6,036 nt of DNA from Pseudomonadota bacterium (lineage in GTDB: Bacteria; Pseudomonadota; Gammaproteobacteria; Burkholderiales; Thiobacillaceae), in assembly GCA_021821425.1 (NCBI GenBank), contig JAKACL010000182.1:1-6036 (forward strand), given 5' to 3'. Both the position numbers and the translations under genes were made by a program. Shown here one piece after another: positions 1 to 6,036 of this stretch (the first letter of the stretch is position 1; every line of letters starts with the position of its first letter). The notes under the pieces were generated by a model, which had not been told where the DNA came from, made no database searches, and saw only the letters and a list, made by a program, of their open reading frames with translations.

Positions 1-2518
1 GCCGCTGGAAGCGCAGCGGCTGGGGCTGGAGAGCTACGCCTCCGACCTCAACCCCGTGGCCGTCACCATCAACAAGGCCATGATCGAGATTCCGCCCAAG
101 TTTGCTGGCCTGCCTCCCGTGGGGCCGGAGCTGGAAGCGCAGGGCAAGCGTGGCGCCGAACTATTCGCCAAAAACTGGCAGGGTGCTCAGGGCCTGGCCG
201 AGGATGTGCGCCGCTATGGCGCGTGGATGCGGGCGGAAGCAGAAAAACGCATCGGTCCGCTTTATCCCAAGATCGAAGTCACCGCCGATATGGTGGCCGA
301 GCGCCCCGACCTCGCGCCGCTGTTCGGTCAAAAACTCACGGTCATCGCCTGGCTCTGGGCGCGCACCGTCAAAAGCCCCAACCCTGCCTTCAGTCATGTG
401 GATGTGCCGCTGGCCAGCACCTTTGTGCTCAGCAGCAAGGCGGGCAAGGAAGCGTATGTGCAGCCGGTAGTGGAGGGCGATCGCTATCACTTTACGGTGA
501 AGGTGGGGGAGCCACCGGAAAGTGCCAAAAACGGCACCAAGCTGGCACGCGGGGCGAATTTTCGCTGTCTGATGTCGGATTCACCGGTTGAGCCGAAGCA
601 TATCTACGCTGAGGCCAATGCGGGGCACATGGGTGCGCGACTCATGACTGTCGTCGCAGAAGGGGCGAGAGGCCGTGTATATCTGGCACCCACAGCAGAA
701 CACGAAGCCATTGCCCGTCAGGCCCACCCTGAATGGAGGCCAGAAGTGGCCATGCCTGAGAATCCGCGCTGGTTCTCACCGCCGCTGTATGGGTTGAAGA
801 CCTACGGCGACCTCTTCACCCCCCGCCAACTCGTGTCGCTGACGACCTTTGCCGACCTCGTGCCCGAAGCTATCGCCCGCGTGCGCGCGGATGCGGAGCG
901 GGCTTTTGCCGCACTGGCCGAAAGCCGGATGCAAGCCGCAGGCATCCGCCCCGAAGATGCCGCCCATCACCCCGAAATCGCCGCCCTGCTCGACCCGAAA
1001 CCACTCGACCAAGGCGGCACTGGCGCCACAGCTTATGCGGAGGCGGTGGGGGTGTATTTGGCGTTTGCGATTGATAAAGGCGCGAATTATTGGTCCAGCA
1101 TCTGTGCATGGCATTCCGGACGCGATACTGTAACAAGTACGTTTGGGCGACAAGCAATACCTATGGTGTGGGACTTTGCTGAGGCAAATCCCTTTAGTGA
1201 TTCGTCAGGAAATCTTCTAAGTGGTTGTGAACAAGCAGCGAAGCTGCTTTTGAATTTGCGAGCGGATCGTTACGGGTTCGTAGCACAAGCAGACGCTCAA
1301 ACCCAAACTATTAGCGCCAATAAAGTAATTTCCACCGACCCCCCGTATTACGACAACATCGGCTACGCTGACCTGTCGGACTTTTTCTATGTGTGGCTGC
1401 GCAAAAGCCTCAAACCTATTTTTCCCAATCTCTATGCCACGCTGGCCGTACCCAAGGCGGAAGAACTGGTGGCCACCCCTTATCGCCACGGCGGTAAAAC
1501 CGAGGCCGAGGCCTTCTTTCTCGACGGTATGACCCGCGCCATGCACAACCTGGCGGCGCAGGCGCACCCGGCATTTCCCGTGACGATTTACTACGCCTTC
1601 AAGCAGAGTGACACCAAGGACGATGTCGGCACCCACAGCACAGGCTGGGAAACCTTTCTGGAGGCGGTATTGCGTGCCGGTTTTACCCTCACCGGCACCT
1701 GGCCTATGCGTACAGAATTGATCGGCAACTTGAAGAAGTCGATGAATGCCCTCGCCTCCAGTATCGTCCTCGTCTGCCGCCCGCGTGCCCTGGATGCACC
1801 CAGCATCAGCCGCCGCGCCTTCCTGCGCGAACTCAATGCCGCGCTGCCCGATGCCCTCCTCGACATGACCCGCGGTGGCGTCAATTCGCCCGTCGCCCCG
1901 GTAGATTTGAGCCAGGCTATCATCGGCCCCGGCATGGCCATTTTCAGCCAGTACAGCGCCGTGCTGGAGGCCGACGGCACCCCCATGCGTGTCAAAACAG
2001 CCTTGCAGCTTATCAACCGCTTTTTTGCCGAAGACGACTTCGACCACGACACCCAGTTTTGTCTGGCCTGGTTTGAGCAGCAGGGTTGGGCCACCAGCAA
2101 ATTCGGTGAGGCCGATGTGCTGGCCCGTGCTAAAGGCACCAGCGTCGGCAGACTGAGCGAGTCTGGCGTGGTGGACAGTAGCGGCGGCAATCTGCGCCTG
2201 TTGCGCTGGGCAGAGCTACCGCGTGATGGGGCATCTGACACCCAGAGCAAGGGCAAGGCCCCCATCTGGCAAGTCCTGCATCAACTCATCCGTGCCCTCA
2301 ATCAGGACGGCGAAACCGCCGCCGGTGCCCTGCTGGCGCGCATGCCCGCCCAGGCCGAAGCCATACGCGCCCTCGCATATCGTCTATATACCCTCTGCGA
2401 GCGCAAAAGCTGGGCGGAAGAAGCCCGCGCCTACAACGAACTGGTGGCTGCATGGAACGGCATCGAACAGGCCGCAGGGGAGTCGGGTGTCGTCGAAACG
2501 CAGAGGCCATTGATCTGA
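1..2518 (+). CDS. DUF1156 adenine-specific DNA methyltransferase, 5'-truncated
   Basis: This is a very large predicted N6-adenine DNA methyltransferase of the DUF1156/COG1743 family, expected to modify host DNA with S-adenosylmethionine. The reading frame is open from base 2, so the GTG at 56 is an internal valine codon and the true start lies upstream. The first visible residues ([10 protein letters not shown], then SDLNPVAV) match the stretch that directly follows the SAM-binding glycine loop; that loop and the N-terminal DUF1156 domain are missing. The catalytic motif IV, DPPYYDN, is at bases 1337-1357 (visible residues 446-452), followed by the family stretch [24 protein letters not shown] and the C-terminal [22 protein letters not shown] are also recognisable from the family. 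838 residues are visible; I infer about 100 or more are missing. The next gene starts one base after its stop codon. Codon use shifts around 1120-1335 (separate entry). The target sequence cannot be read from this. I am confident of the family and less sure of the exact role. Confidence 0.93.
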   Translation, partial: PLEAQRLGLESYASDLNPVAVTINKAMIEIPPKFAGLPPVGPELEAQGKRGAELFAKNWQGAQGLAEDVRRYGAWMRAEAEKRIGPLYPKIEVTADMVAERPDLAPLFGQKLTVIAWLWARTVKSPNPAFSHVDVPLASTFVLSSKAGKEAYVQPVVEGDRYHFTVKVGEPPESAKNGTKLARGANFRCLMSDSPVEPKHIYAEANAGHMGARLMTVVAEGARGRVYLAPTAEHEAIARQAHPEWRPEVAMPENPRWFSPPLYGLKTYGDLFTPRQLVSLTTFADLVPEAIARVRADAERAFAALAESRMQAAGIRPEDAAHHPEIAALLDPKPLDQGGTGATAYAEAVGVYLAFAIDKGANYWSSICAWHSGRDTVTSTFGRQAIPMVWDFAEANPFSDSSGNLLSGCEQAAKLLLNLRADRYGFVAQADAQTQTISANKVISTDPPYYDNIGYADLSDFFYVWLRKSLKPIFPNLYATLAVPKAEELVATPYRHGGKTEAEAFFLDGMTRAMHNLAAQAHPAFPVTIYYAFKQSDTKDDVGTHSTGWETFLEAVLRAGFTLTGTWPMRTELIGNLKKSMNALASSIVLVCRPRALDAPSISRRAFLRELNAALPDALLDMTRGGVNSPVAPVDLSQAIIGPGMAIFSQYSAVLEADGTPMRVKTALQLINRFFAEDDFDHDTQFCLAWFEQQGWATSKFGEADVLARAKGTSVGRLSESGVVDSSGGNLRLLRWAELPRDGASDTQSKGKAPIWQVLHQLIRALNQDGETAAGALLARMPAQAEAIRALAYRLYTLCERKSWAEEARAYNELVAAWNGIEQAAGESGVVETQRPLI
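1120..1335 (+). other. AT-richer, differently coded patch within the methylase gene
   Basis: The reading frame and the protein family resemblance continue without a break, but base and codon use change. Hand counting gives 86 G+C in the 180 bases 1141-1320 (48%), against 40 of 60 in 1501-1560 (67%). All five glutamine codons in the patch are CAA, whereas CAG dominates in the rest of the gene; CGA, ATA, CTA, TCA, GGA and GTA codons also cluster here. The patch ends just before the DPPY catalytic motif. It may be a segment replaced by recombination with a divergent allele, or a stretch under different synonymous constraint. The edges are approximate. Confidence 0.5.
1233..1249 (+). repeat. Short hairpin inside the methylase gene
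   Basis: AAGCAGC and GCTGCTT form a perfect 7-bp inverted repeat around a GAA loop, followed by a weak T-rich stretch. It resembles a small terminator stem, but it is inside an intact coding region and the T tract is broken after two bases, so function is doubtful. It lies within the AT-richer patch. Confidence 0.3.
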
Positions 2519-2519
2519 C

Positions 2520-3590
2520 ATGAGCGATTCGGCCATGAGTAGTAAAGCACTGATCAGCGAAGTCCGCGACCTCATTGAACAGGCACGCCAGCATGTTGCC
2601 CAGACGGCCAACAGTACGCTGACGATGTTGTATTGGCAGGTCGGGCAGCGCATCCGCAAGGAAGTGCTGAAGAAAAAGCGTGCCGGATACGGGGAAGAGA
2701 TTGTACCGACGCTGTCCGCCCAGTTGGTACGTGACTATGGGCAGGGCTTCGGGGCCAAGAATTTGGCGCGGATGATCCAGTTTGCCGAAGTTTTCCCCGA
2801 CGAGCAGATTGTCGTATCGCTGGTACGACATTTAAGCTGGACCCATTTCATTGCACTGATCCCCCTGAAAAAGCCCTTGGAACGCGAGTTCTATGCCGAG
2901 ATGTGCCGCATCGAACGCTGGAGTGTGCGTACCCTGCGCGAGCGCATCGGCAGCCAGCTTTACCTGCGCACTGCCGTCGCTAAAAAGCCGGAAGCGGTCA
3001 TGCAAGCCGAACTGAGCCACCTGCGCGCAGGTGGGCAGATGACGCCGGATATGGTTTTTCGTGATCCCTACATGCTGGATTTTCTCGGCTTGCCAGATGG
3101 CTACAGCGAGCGCGATCTTGAGGCAGCCATCCTGCGCGACATGGAGCGCTTTTTGCTTGAATTGGGCGCAGGATTTACCTTTGTTGCGCGGCAGAAACGC
3201 ATCACCGTCGGTCCCGATGATTTTTATCTCGATCTGCTGTTTTTCCACCGGTATTTGCGCCGACTGGTGGCGGTCGAGTTGAAATTGGAACAGTTCCAGC
3301 CTGCGCATAAAGGGCAGATGGAACTTTATCTGCGTTGGCTCGACAAGTACGACCGCACTCAGGATGAGGAATCGCCTATCGGACTGATTTTGTGCGCTGG
3401 CGCCAACGCGGAACAGGTGGAACTTATGGATTTGAGCAGCGCAAATATTCGTGTTGCTGAATATCTGGACCACATCCCCGATATGAAGCTGATGCAGGCG
3501 CAATTGCACCGCGCTGTTTTGTTGGCCCGCGAACGCGCTGCCAGTGGTCAGTTGTCGCACGAACCAGATGCCGCAGGAGAGGACGTATGA
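2520..3590 (+). CDS. DUF1016 (YhcG-type) PD-(D/E)XK nuclease-family protein
   Basis: This 356-residue protein belongs to the DUF1016/YhcG family, which has an N-terminal helical domain (about residues 10-170) and a C-terminal PD-(D/E)XK nuclease-like domain (about 185-340). The N-terminal marks YWQVGQRI, YGEEIV and GFGAKNLARM, the central LSWTHFIALIPL, and DPYMLDFLGL are all typical. Candidate catalytic residues are E209 or E214 in ERFLLELG, D238 in FYLDLLF, and E253-x-K255 in VELKL, followed by the conserved HKGQMELYL (Q266). Nothing appears missing, so an active nuclease is plausible. Family members are often found inside restriction-modification operons, but their precise biochemical role is not well settled. 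The ATG at 2520 lies one base after the methylase stop, implying coupled translation; a second in-frame ATG at 2535 is a possible alternative start. The stop codon overlaps the ATG of the short ORF at 3587 as ATGA. Confidence 0.92.
   Translation: MSDSAMSSKALISEVRDLIEQARQHVAQTANSTLTMLYWQVGQRIRKEVLKKKRAGYGEEIVPTLSAQLVRDYGQGFGAKNLARMIQFAEVFPDEQIVVSLVRHLSWTHFIALIPLKKPLEREFYAEMCRIERWSVRTLRERIGSQLYLRTAVAKKPEAVMQAELSHLRAGGQMTPDMVFRDPYMLDFLGLPDGYSERDLEAAILRDMERFLLELGAGFTFVARQKRITVGPDDFYLDLLFFHRYLRRLVAVELKLEQFQPAHKGQMELYLRWLDKYDRTQDEESPIGLILCAGANAEQVELMDLSSANIRVAEYLDHIPDMKLMQAQLHRAVLLARERAASGQLSHEPDAAGEDV
3017..3034. repeat. Perfect 18-bp palindrome in the DUF1016 coding region
   Basis: CCACCTGCGCGCAGGTGG reads identically on both strands with no spacer and no mismatch. 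It encodes part of SHLRAGGQ in the linker between the helical and nuclease domains. By chance, a perfect 18-bp palindrome would be expected at roughly 2% in a window of this size with equal base use, somewhat more in GC-rich coding DNA. It could be a protein-binding site or simply coincidental coding sequence. Confidence 0.5.
3575..3582 (+). promoter_or_regulatory. Strong ribosome-binding site before the stranded start
   Basis: AGGAGAGG lies at the very end of the DUF1016 gene. AGGAG is 7 bases from the ATG at 3587. This is the closest match to the Shine-Dalgarno consensus at any gene start in the window, yet the ORF it serves has only 34 codons. That contrast is the main reason to take the 3587 start seriously. 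Confidence 0.6.
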
Positions 3591-3691
3591 GCCACAAGTC
3601 AGGGCGAAAAATTGCCATCATCCACAACTGTAGATTGTGGTGGTATGCGGGTTCGGTAATGGTTCCGACGCCTATTTTAAGCGAGATATAG
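3587..3691 (+). CDS. 34-codon ORF with ATGA overlap; small protein or stranded gene start
   Basis: The ORF starts in the ATGA that overlaps the DUF1016 stop codon, behind a near-ideal AGGAG site, and ends at TAG just before the ATPase start. Its product begins MSHKSGRKIAIIHN and has no transmembrane segment or recognisable domain. The first 14 residues resemble the first 14 of the DUF499 protein at 5271 ([14 protein letters not shown]): M, K, R, A and H are identical in place, and S/T and two I/V pairs are conservative. I count 24 identical bases of 42 in the ungapped alignment. The likeness stops at the inverted repeat starting at 3622. The ORF may therefore be the broken 5' end of an ancestral gene that once followed DUF1016 directly. 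It could also be a genuine small translated peptide, or a chance ORF whose translation only couples the downstream gene. It is not an identified protein. Confidence 0.4.
   Translation: MSHKSGRKIAIIHNCRLWWYAGSVMVPTPILSEI
3622..3640. repeat. CCACAA/TTGTGG inverted repeat in the pre-ATPase gap
   Basis: CCACAA (3622-3627) and TTGTGG (3635-3640) form a perfect 6-bp dyad with a 7-base spacer. A further direct copy of CCACAA lies at 3592-3597, 30 bases upstream. The element sits in the only sizeable gap of the operon (3591-3693), 54 bases before the ATPase ATG. It could be an operator for the ATPase pair, a weak RNA hairpin, or a recombination scar. The stem is too short, and lacks a following T run, to be called a terminator. 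Confidence 0.35.
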
Positions 3692-3693
3692 CC

Positions 3694-4740
3694 ATGCTAA
3701 AAAGTGTACGCATCAAGAACTTCGGCGTGTTGCCCAACGATGAATACCGCTTTTCATCGGGTTTGAATGTGGTCGTTGGCGTAAACGGACTGGGCAAAAC
3801 GCAACTGCTCAAGCTGATTTACGCGGTTCTTAAAGTGCATGTAGATTCCAAAGAATATACGAAAACCGCCTTGCAAAAGGCCTATGCAGACAAACTGGTG
3901 GGCGTGTTCCGGCCCGACACTTTAGGGCGTCTGGTCAAAAGACGGCAAGGGCAGGACAAATGCGAGTTGGTCTTCACCATGAAGGATGGCCAGCAATCTT
4001 GTGCGTTCAGCTTCGCAACACGTGCCAGTGTCGCGGTGCAAGTAGATGAAACGCCGACAACGGACCAGCATGCACCAGCAGTATTCCTGCCAACCAGAGA
4101 ATTACTGACACTTTGTCCCTGGTTTGGGCCATTTTACGATAATTATCATGTGCCCTTTGAGGAAACCTGGCGGGACACAGTCTCGCTGTTGGGGACCCCT
4201 GGGCTGAAAGGCCTGAAGGAGTTGACCGTAGGGCATTTGCTGATACCCATTGAAGCACATATGGGGGGCAAGGTCACGGTAGACGCTGCAACGGGTGAGA
4301 TTTATCTGAATAAACCCGGTGAAAGTCGAATGGAAATGCCTTTGGTCGCGGAAGGGCTACGTAAAATGGCGATGCTTGCACGCCTCATCAGTACAGGGAT
4401 TCTGCTTGAAAAGGGTTATCTGTTCTGGGATGAACCGGAAAGCAACCTGAATCCCAAGCTCATCAAAGTGGTTGCCGAAAGTATTATGCATATCTGCAAT
4501 CAGGGCATTCAGGTTTTTGTAGCCACGCACTCCTTGTTCTTGCTGCGCGAGCTGGAAATACTGGCGGCGCAATCGCGGTTTGAAAGCGTAAAACGGCGTT
4601 ATTTTGCTTTAAAAGCAACACCTAATGCCCCAGAAGAAACGGCCGTTGAGCAGGGTGATAGTACAGACGAGTTGCAAACGCTGGTATTGCTGGACGAAGA
4701 GCTGATGCAATCCGACCGTTATTTGGCGATGGAAGACTGA
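3694..4740 (+). CDS. AAA/ABC-like ATP-binding protein (AAA_21, OLD-like)
   Basis: This 348-residue ATPase of the AAA_21/OLD-like ABC class is probably the sensor or motor of a two-gene effector with the next gene. The N-terminus MLKSVRIKNFGVL is the usual first strand of this class. Walker A is GVNGLGKT (G29-T36); a signature-like AEGLRK lies around E220-K224; Walker B is LFWDEPE with D246 and catalytic E247; the switch histidine is H279 in VATHS. All key ATPase residues are present. The protein is short and has no long coiled coil or fused TOPRIM domain, unlike OLD or GajA, so a nuclease would have to come from a partner. I chose the ATG at 3694 because it places the conserved first strand at the N-terminus and has a weak GCGAG 8 bases upstream; a GTG at 3637 would add 19 residues of no recognisable character. 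The next gene begins one base after its stop. Sampled GC (26, 27 and 25 of 60) is lower than in the flanking large genes, suggesting separate ancestry. Confidence 0.88.
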   Translation: MLKSVRIKNFGVLPNDEYRFSSGLNVVVGVNGLGKTQLLKLIYAVLKVHVDSKEYTKTALQKAYADKLVGVFRPDTLGRLVKRRQGQDKCELVFTMKDGQQSCAFSFATRASVAVQVDETPTTDQHAPAVFLPTRELLTLCPWFGPFYDNYHVPFEETWRDTVSLLGTPGLKGLKELTVGHLLIPIEAHMGGKVTVDAATGEIYLNKPGESRMEMPLVAEGLRKMAMLARLISTGILLEKGYLFWDEPESNLNPKLIKVVAESIMHICNQGIQVFVATHSLFLLRELEILAAQSRFESVKRRYFALKATPNAPEETAVEQGDSTDELQTLVLLDEELMQSDRYLAMED

Positions 4741-4741
4741 C

Positions 4742-5266
4742 ATGCCAGTCATTCAACAGGTGATTACAGAGGGAAACCTGGTCTTTACCTTTAAGGTGGA
4801 CGCATTAGCCAGTCAGTATGATGATTGGTCACATTATCGCGGACAATTCAGCACGGTTTGTGGCGGAAGCAAGGCAGTAGATATCGTCTATGCAGAGTCA
4901 TCCCCATCGCGGACGTGGTTGATTGAGGTGAAAGATTATCGCGTTCACCCACGAACAAAGGTCATCGATTTGGCCGATGAAGTGGCCATGAAGGTAAGGG
5001 ACACTCTGGCAGGGCTGGTTTCGGCAAAATGTCATGCGAATGATGTGGCTGAAAAAAGGCTTGCCGCGAAATTGCTGAAGTGCCGGGAACTCCGGGTAGT
5101 GCTGCATCTTGAATTGCCTGCGCGGCAGTCCCGGTTGCGACCGCGCGCCATAGATCCTGCTCTGGTATTGCAGAAGTTAAGGTCGCTGATTAAAGCTGTT
5201 GATCCGCATCCTGCGGTAGTCGATCAGCACACACTTAAGCCCGATATGACATGGACAGTGAGATAA
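4742..5266 (+). CDS. Small putative PD-(D/E)XK nuclease partner of the ATPase
   Basis: I do not recognise a named family for this 174-residue protein. Residues 43-67 read as a strand-turn-strand with D47 in AVDIVY followed by E62-V-K64 in WLIEVKDYR, which is the spacing and hydrophobic pattern of a PD-(D/E)XK nuclease core; E10 or D28 could be the upstream acidic residue. The C-terminal half has a helix with many basic residues (about 82-112), the strand [12 protein letters not shown], and a helix around 138-151. There is no signal peptide or membrane segment. It starts one base after the ATPase stop, with GGAAG 6 bases upstream, so the two proteins are likely made together. ATPase-plus-nuclease pairs are common in anti-phage systems (Septu pairs an ATPase with an HNH nuclease; PARIS pairs one with a TOPRIM nuclease), and the same division of labour is inferred here. 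The nuclease call rests on a short motif and is tentative. Confidence 0.6.
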   Translation: MPVIQQVITEGNLVFTFKVDALASQYDDWSHYRGQFSTVCGGSKAVDIVYAESSPSRTWLIEVKDYRVHPRTKVIDLADEVAMKVRDTLAGLVSAKCHANDVAEKRLAAKLLKCRELRVVLHLELPARQSRLRPRAIDPALVLQKLRSLIKAVDPHPAVVDQHTLKPDMTWTVR

Positions 5267-5270
5267 GAAT

Positions 5271-6036
5271 ATGACCCTGAAACCCTGGCGCGAAGTCGCC
5301 GTTCCCCATGAAGACGTGCTCAAGGGCACCTTCCAGCAGGCCGAATTTGCCGCCGATCTGTCGCGGGTGCATGCGGGTACCGCAACTGACGACTATCAGG
5401 ACCCGGTGCTGTTCTTCCAGCGTACCTTCATCACCGAGGGCATGGGCCTGCTGCTCCACTCGGTCGTCCGGCGTTTATCGGGACAGGGCGGCGACCCGGT
5501 GATTCAGTTGCAGACCGCTTTTGGCGGCGGCAAGACCCATACCATGCTGGCGGTATATCACTTGGCTCAAGGCACGGTCCCGGTCAGCGAACTGCAGGGC
5601 GTACCCGCCATTCTGGATGCCGCCGGTGTCACCGAACTCCCACGCGCCCGGGTGGCGGTGCTGGATGGCATCAAATCATCACCCAACCAGCCCTTCATGC
5701 ACGAAGGGCACGCCATTCATACCCTCTGGGGCGATCTGGCATGGCAGTTGGGTGGCACCGAGGGCTATGCGCTGGTGGCTGATGCGGATCAATCGGGCAC
5801 CTCGCCGGGCAAGGCAGTTCTGGAAACCTTACTCATCCGTTACGCGCCCTGCGTAATCCTGATCGACGAACTGGTGGCCTATATCCGCCAGTTTGAAGAA
5901 GGCAAAACCCTGACCGGTGGCAGCTTCGATTCCAACCTGAGCTTTGTGCAGGCATTGACCGAGGCACTGAAAGCAGTCCCCACCGCCGTACTGCTGGCAT
6001 CCCTGCCGGAGTCGGACAAGGAGGCGGGCAGTCAGC
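5271..6036 (+). CDS. DUF499 (COG1483) AAA+ ATPase, 3'-truncated by window end
   Basis: These are the first 255 residues of a DUF499/COG1483 ATPase; the frame stays open to the last base and family members are usually around 1,000 residues, so most of the protein lies outside. The N-terminal [12 protein letters not shown] and [12 protein letters not shown] are family marks. Walker A is AFGGGKTH with G85-H90, and Walker B is [10 protein letters not shown] with D199 and E200. The protein is a predicted cytoplasmic ATPase that occurs with DUF1156 methylases in defence-related loci, where a helicase is often also encoded; its exact activity is not settled to my knowledge. The ATG at 5271 is 4 bases after the preceding stop, with a weak GTGAGA 7 bases upstream, and gives the family N-terminus directly. 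GC returns to about 60-63% in sampled lines, like the methylase and unlike the two genes before it. Confidence 0.9.
   Translation, partial: MTLKPWREVAVPHEDVLKGTFQQAEFAADLSRVHAGTATDDYQDPVLFFQRTFITEGMGLLLHSVVRRLSGQGGDPVIQLQTAFGGGKTHTMLAVYHLAQGTVPVSELQGVPAILDAAGVTELPRARVAVLDGIKSSPNQPFMHEGHAIHTLWGDLAWQLGGTEGYALVADADQSGTSPGKAVLETLLIRYAPCVILIDELVAYIRQFEEGKTLTGGSFDSNLSFVQALTEALKAVPTAVLLASLPESDKEAGSQ

Larger units (their letters stand above)
3694..5266 (+). other. Candidate inserted ATPase-nuclease module
   Basis: The two genes form a unit with a one-base junction and share a base composition unlike their surroundings. Sampled 60-base lines give 26, 27, 25 and 28 G+C here (lines starting 3841, 4081, 4441 and 4801), against 40 in the methylase (1501), 35 in DUF1016 (2581), and 36 and 38 in DUF499 (5521 and 5701). 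The unit is preceded by the only sizeable gap in the operon and followed by a 4-base gap. No transposase, terminal repeats or target duplication are visible, so replacement by homologous recombination is more likely than transposition. Confidence 0.45.

Noticed and set aside
56..58. GTG at 56 as the methylase start codon
   Set aside because: The frame is open back to the first base and the codons before it encode family sequence leading into SDLNPVAV, so this is an internal valine.
1233..1251. Intrinsic terminator within the methylase gene
   Set aside because: The 7-bp stem is present but the T tract is only a few bases and the gene reads on intact, so termination here is unlikely.
1217..2047. 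Antisense open frame of 276 codons under the methylase
   Set aside because: It lies opposite an intact, family-recognisable methylase segment including DPPY, its translation has no recognisable domain, and long antisense frames are expected in GC-rich coding DNA.
2832..3560. Antisense open frame of 242 codons under the DUF1016 gene
   Set aside because: The + strand protein has a clear family match with catalytic residues; the antisense product shows nothing recognisable and has no separate gene context.
3635..3678. Possible promoter in the gap (TTGTGG as -35 with TAATGG, or TATTTT as -10)
   Set aside because: Matches to consensus are poor or wrongly spaced; I could not support a promoter above chance.
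3637..3693. GTG at 3637 as the ATPase start, adding 19 residues
   Set aside because: The extra residues are not characteristic of the family, there is no good ribosome-binding site, and the ATG at 3694 opens directly into the conserved first strand.
5308..5856. Two short + strand open frames inside the DUF499 gene (5308-5502 and 5521-5856)
   Set aside because: They are out of frame with the DUF499 coding sequence, whose Walker A and B motifs are both read in the frame starting at 5271.

Overview
The window is a one-strand block of five tightly packed genes, with both ends cut inside a gene. It looks like a multi-gene DNA-modification/anti-phage defence operon from a Pseudomonadota-type bacterium. 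The taxonomic guess is inference only: the flanking genes are moderately GC-rich and all families are widespread in beta- and gammaproteobacteria. No tRNA, rRNA, CRISPR array, transposase or convincing terminator is visible.

Layout, all on the + strand: (1) bases 1-2518, a very large adenine-specific DNA methyltransferase of the DUF1156/COG1743 family, N-terminus outside the window; (2) 2520-3590, a DUF1016 (YhcG-type) PD-(D/E)XK nuclease-like protein; (3) 3587-3691, a 34-codon ORF that starts in an ATGA overlap behind the best ribosome-binding site seen in the window, possibly a stranded gene start; (4) 3694-4740, a compact ABC/OLD-like AAA ATPase; (5) 4742-5266, a 174-residue protein with a D...E-V-K arrangement suggesting a second PD-ExK nuclease; (6) 5271-6036, the N-terminal 255 residues of a DUF499/COG1483 AAA+ ATPase that runs off the end. 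Apart from the 103-base stretch after the DUF1016 gene (3591-3693), gene junctions are 1 to 4 bases, so one transcript is likely, starting upstream of the window.

Functionally, the methylase and the DUF499 ATPase are two large partners known to travel together in defence islands, often with a helicase that would lie outside this window. The methylase would mark self DNA and the ATPase(s) and nuclease(s) would act on unmarked DNA. The notable feature is the ATPase plus PD-ExK pair (3694-5266) sitting between the usual components. Its hand-counted GC in sampled lines (about 42-47%) is lower than that of the methylase (67% in one line) and the DUF499 gene (60-63%), which suggests that a self-contained effector pair was inserted into an older cassette. 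The short ORF at 3587, whose first 14 residues resemble the DUF499 N-terminus, may be the scar of that event.

Smaller observations are an AT-richer, differently coded patch inside the methylase gene (about 1120-1335), a perfect 18-bp palindrome inside the DUF1016 gene (3017-3034), and a CCACAA/TTGTGG inverted repeat in the gap before the ATPase gene.
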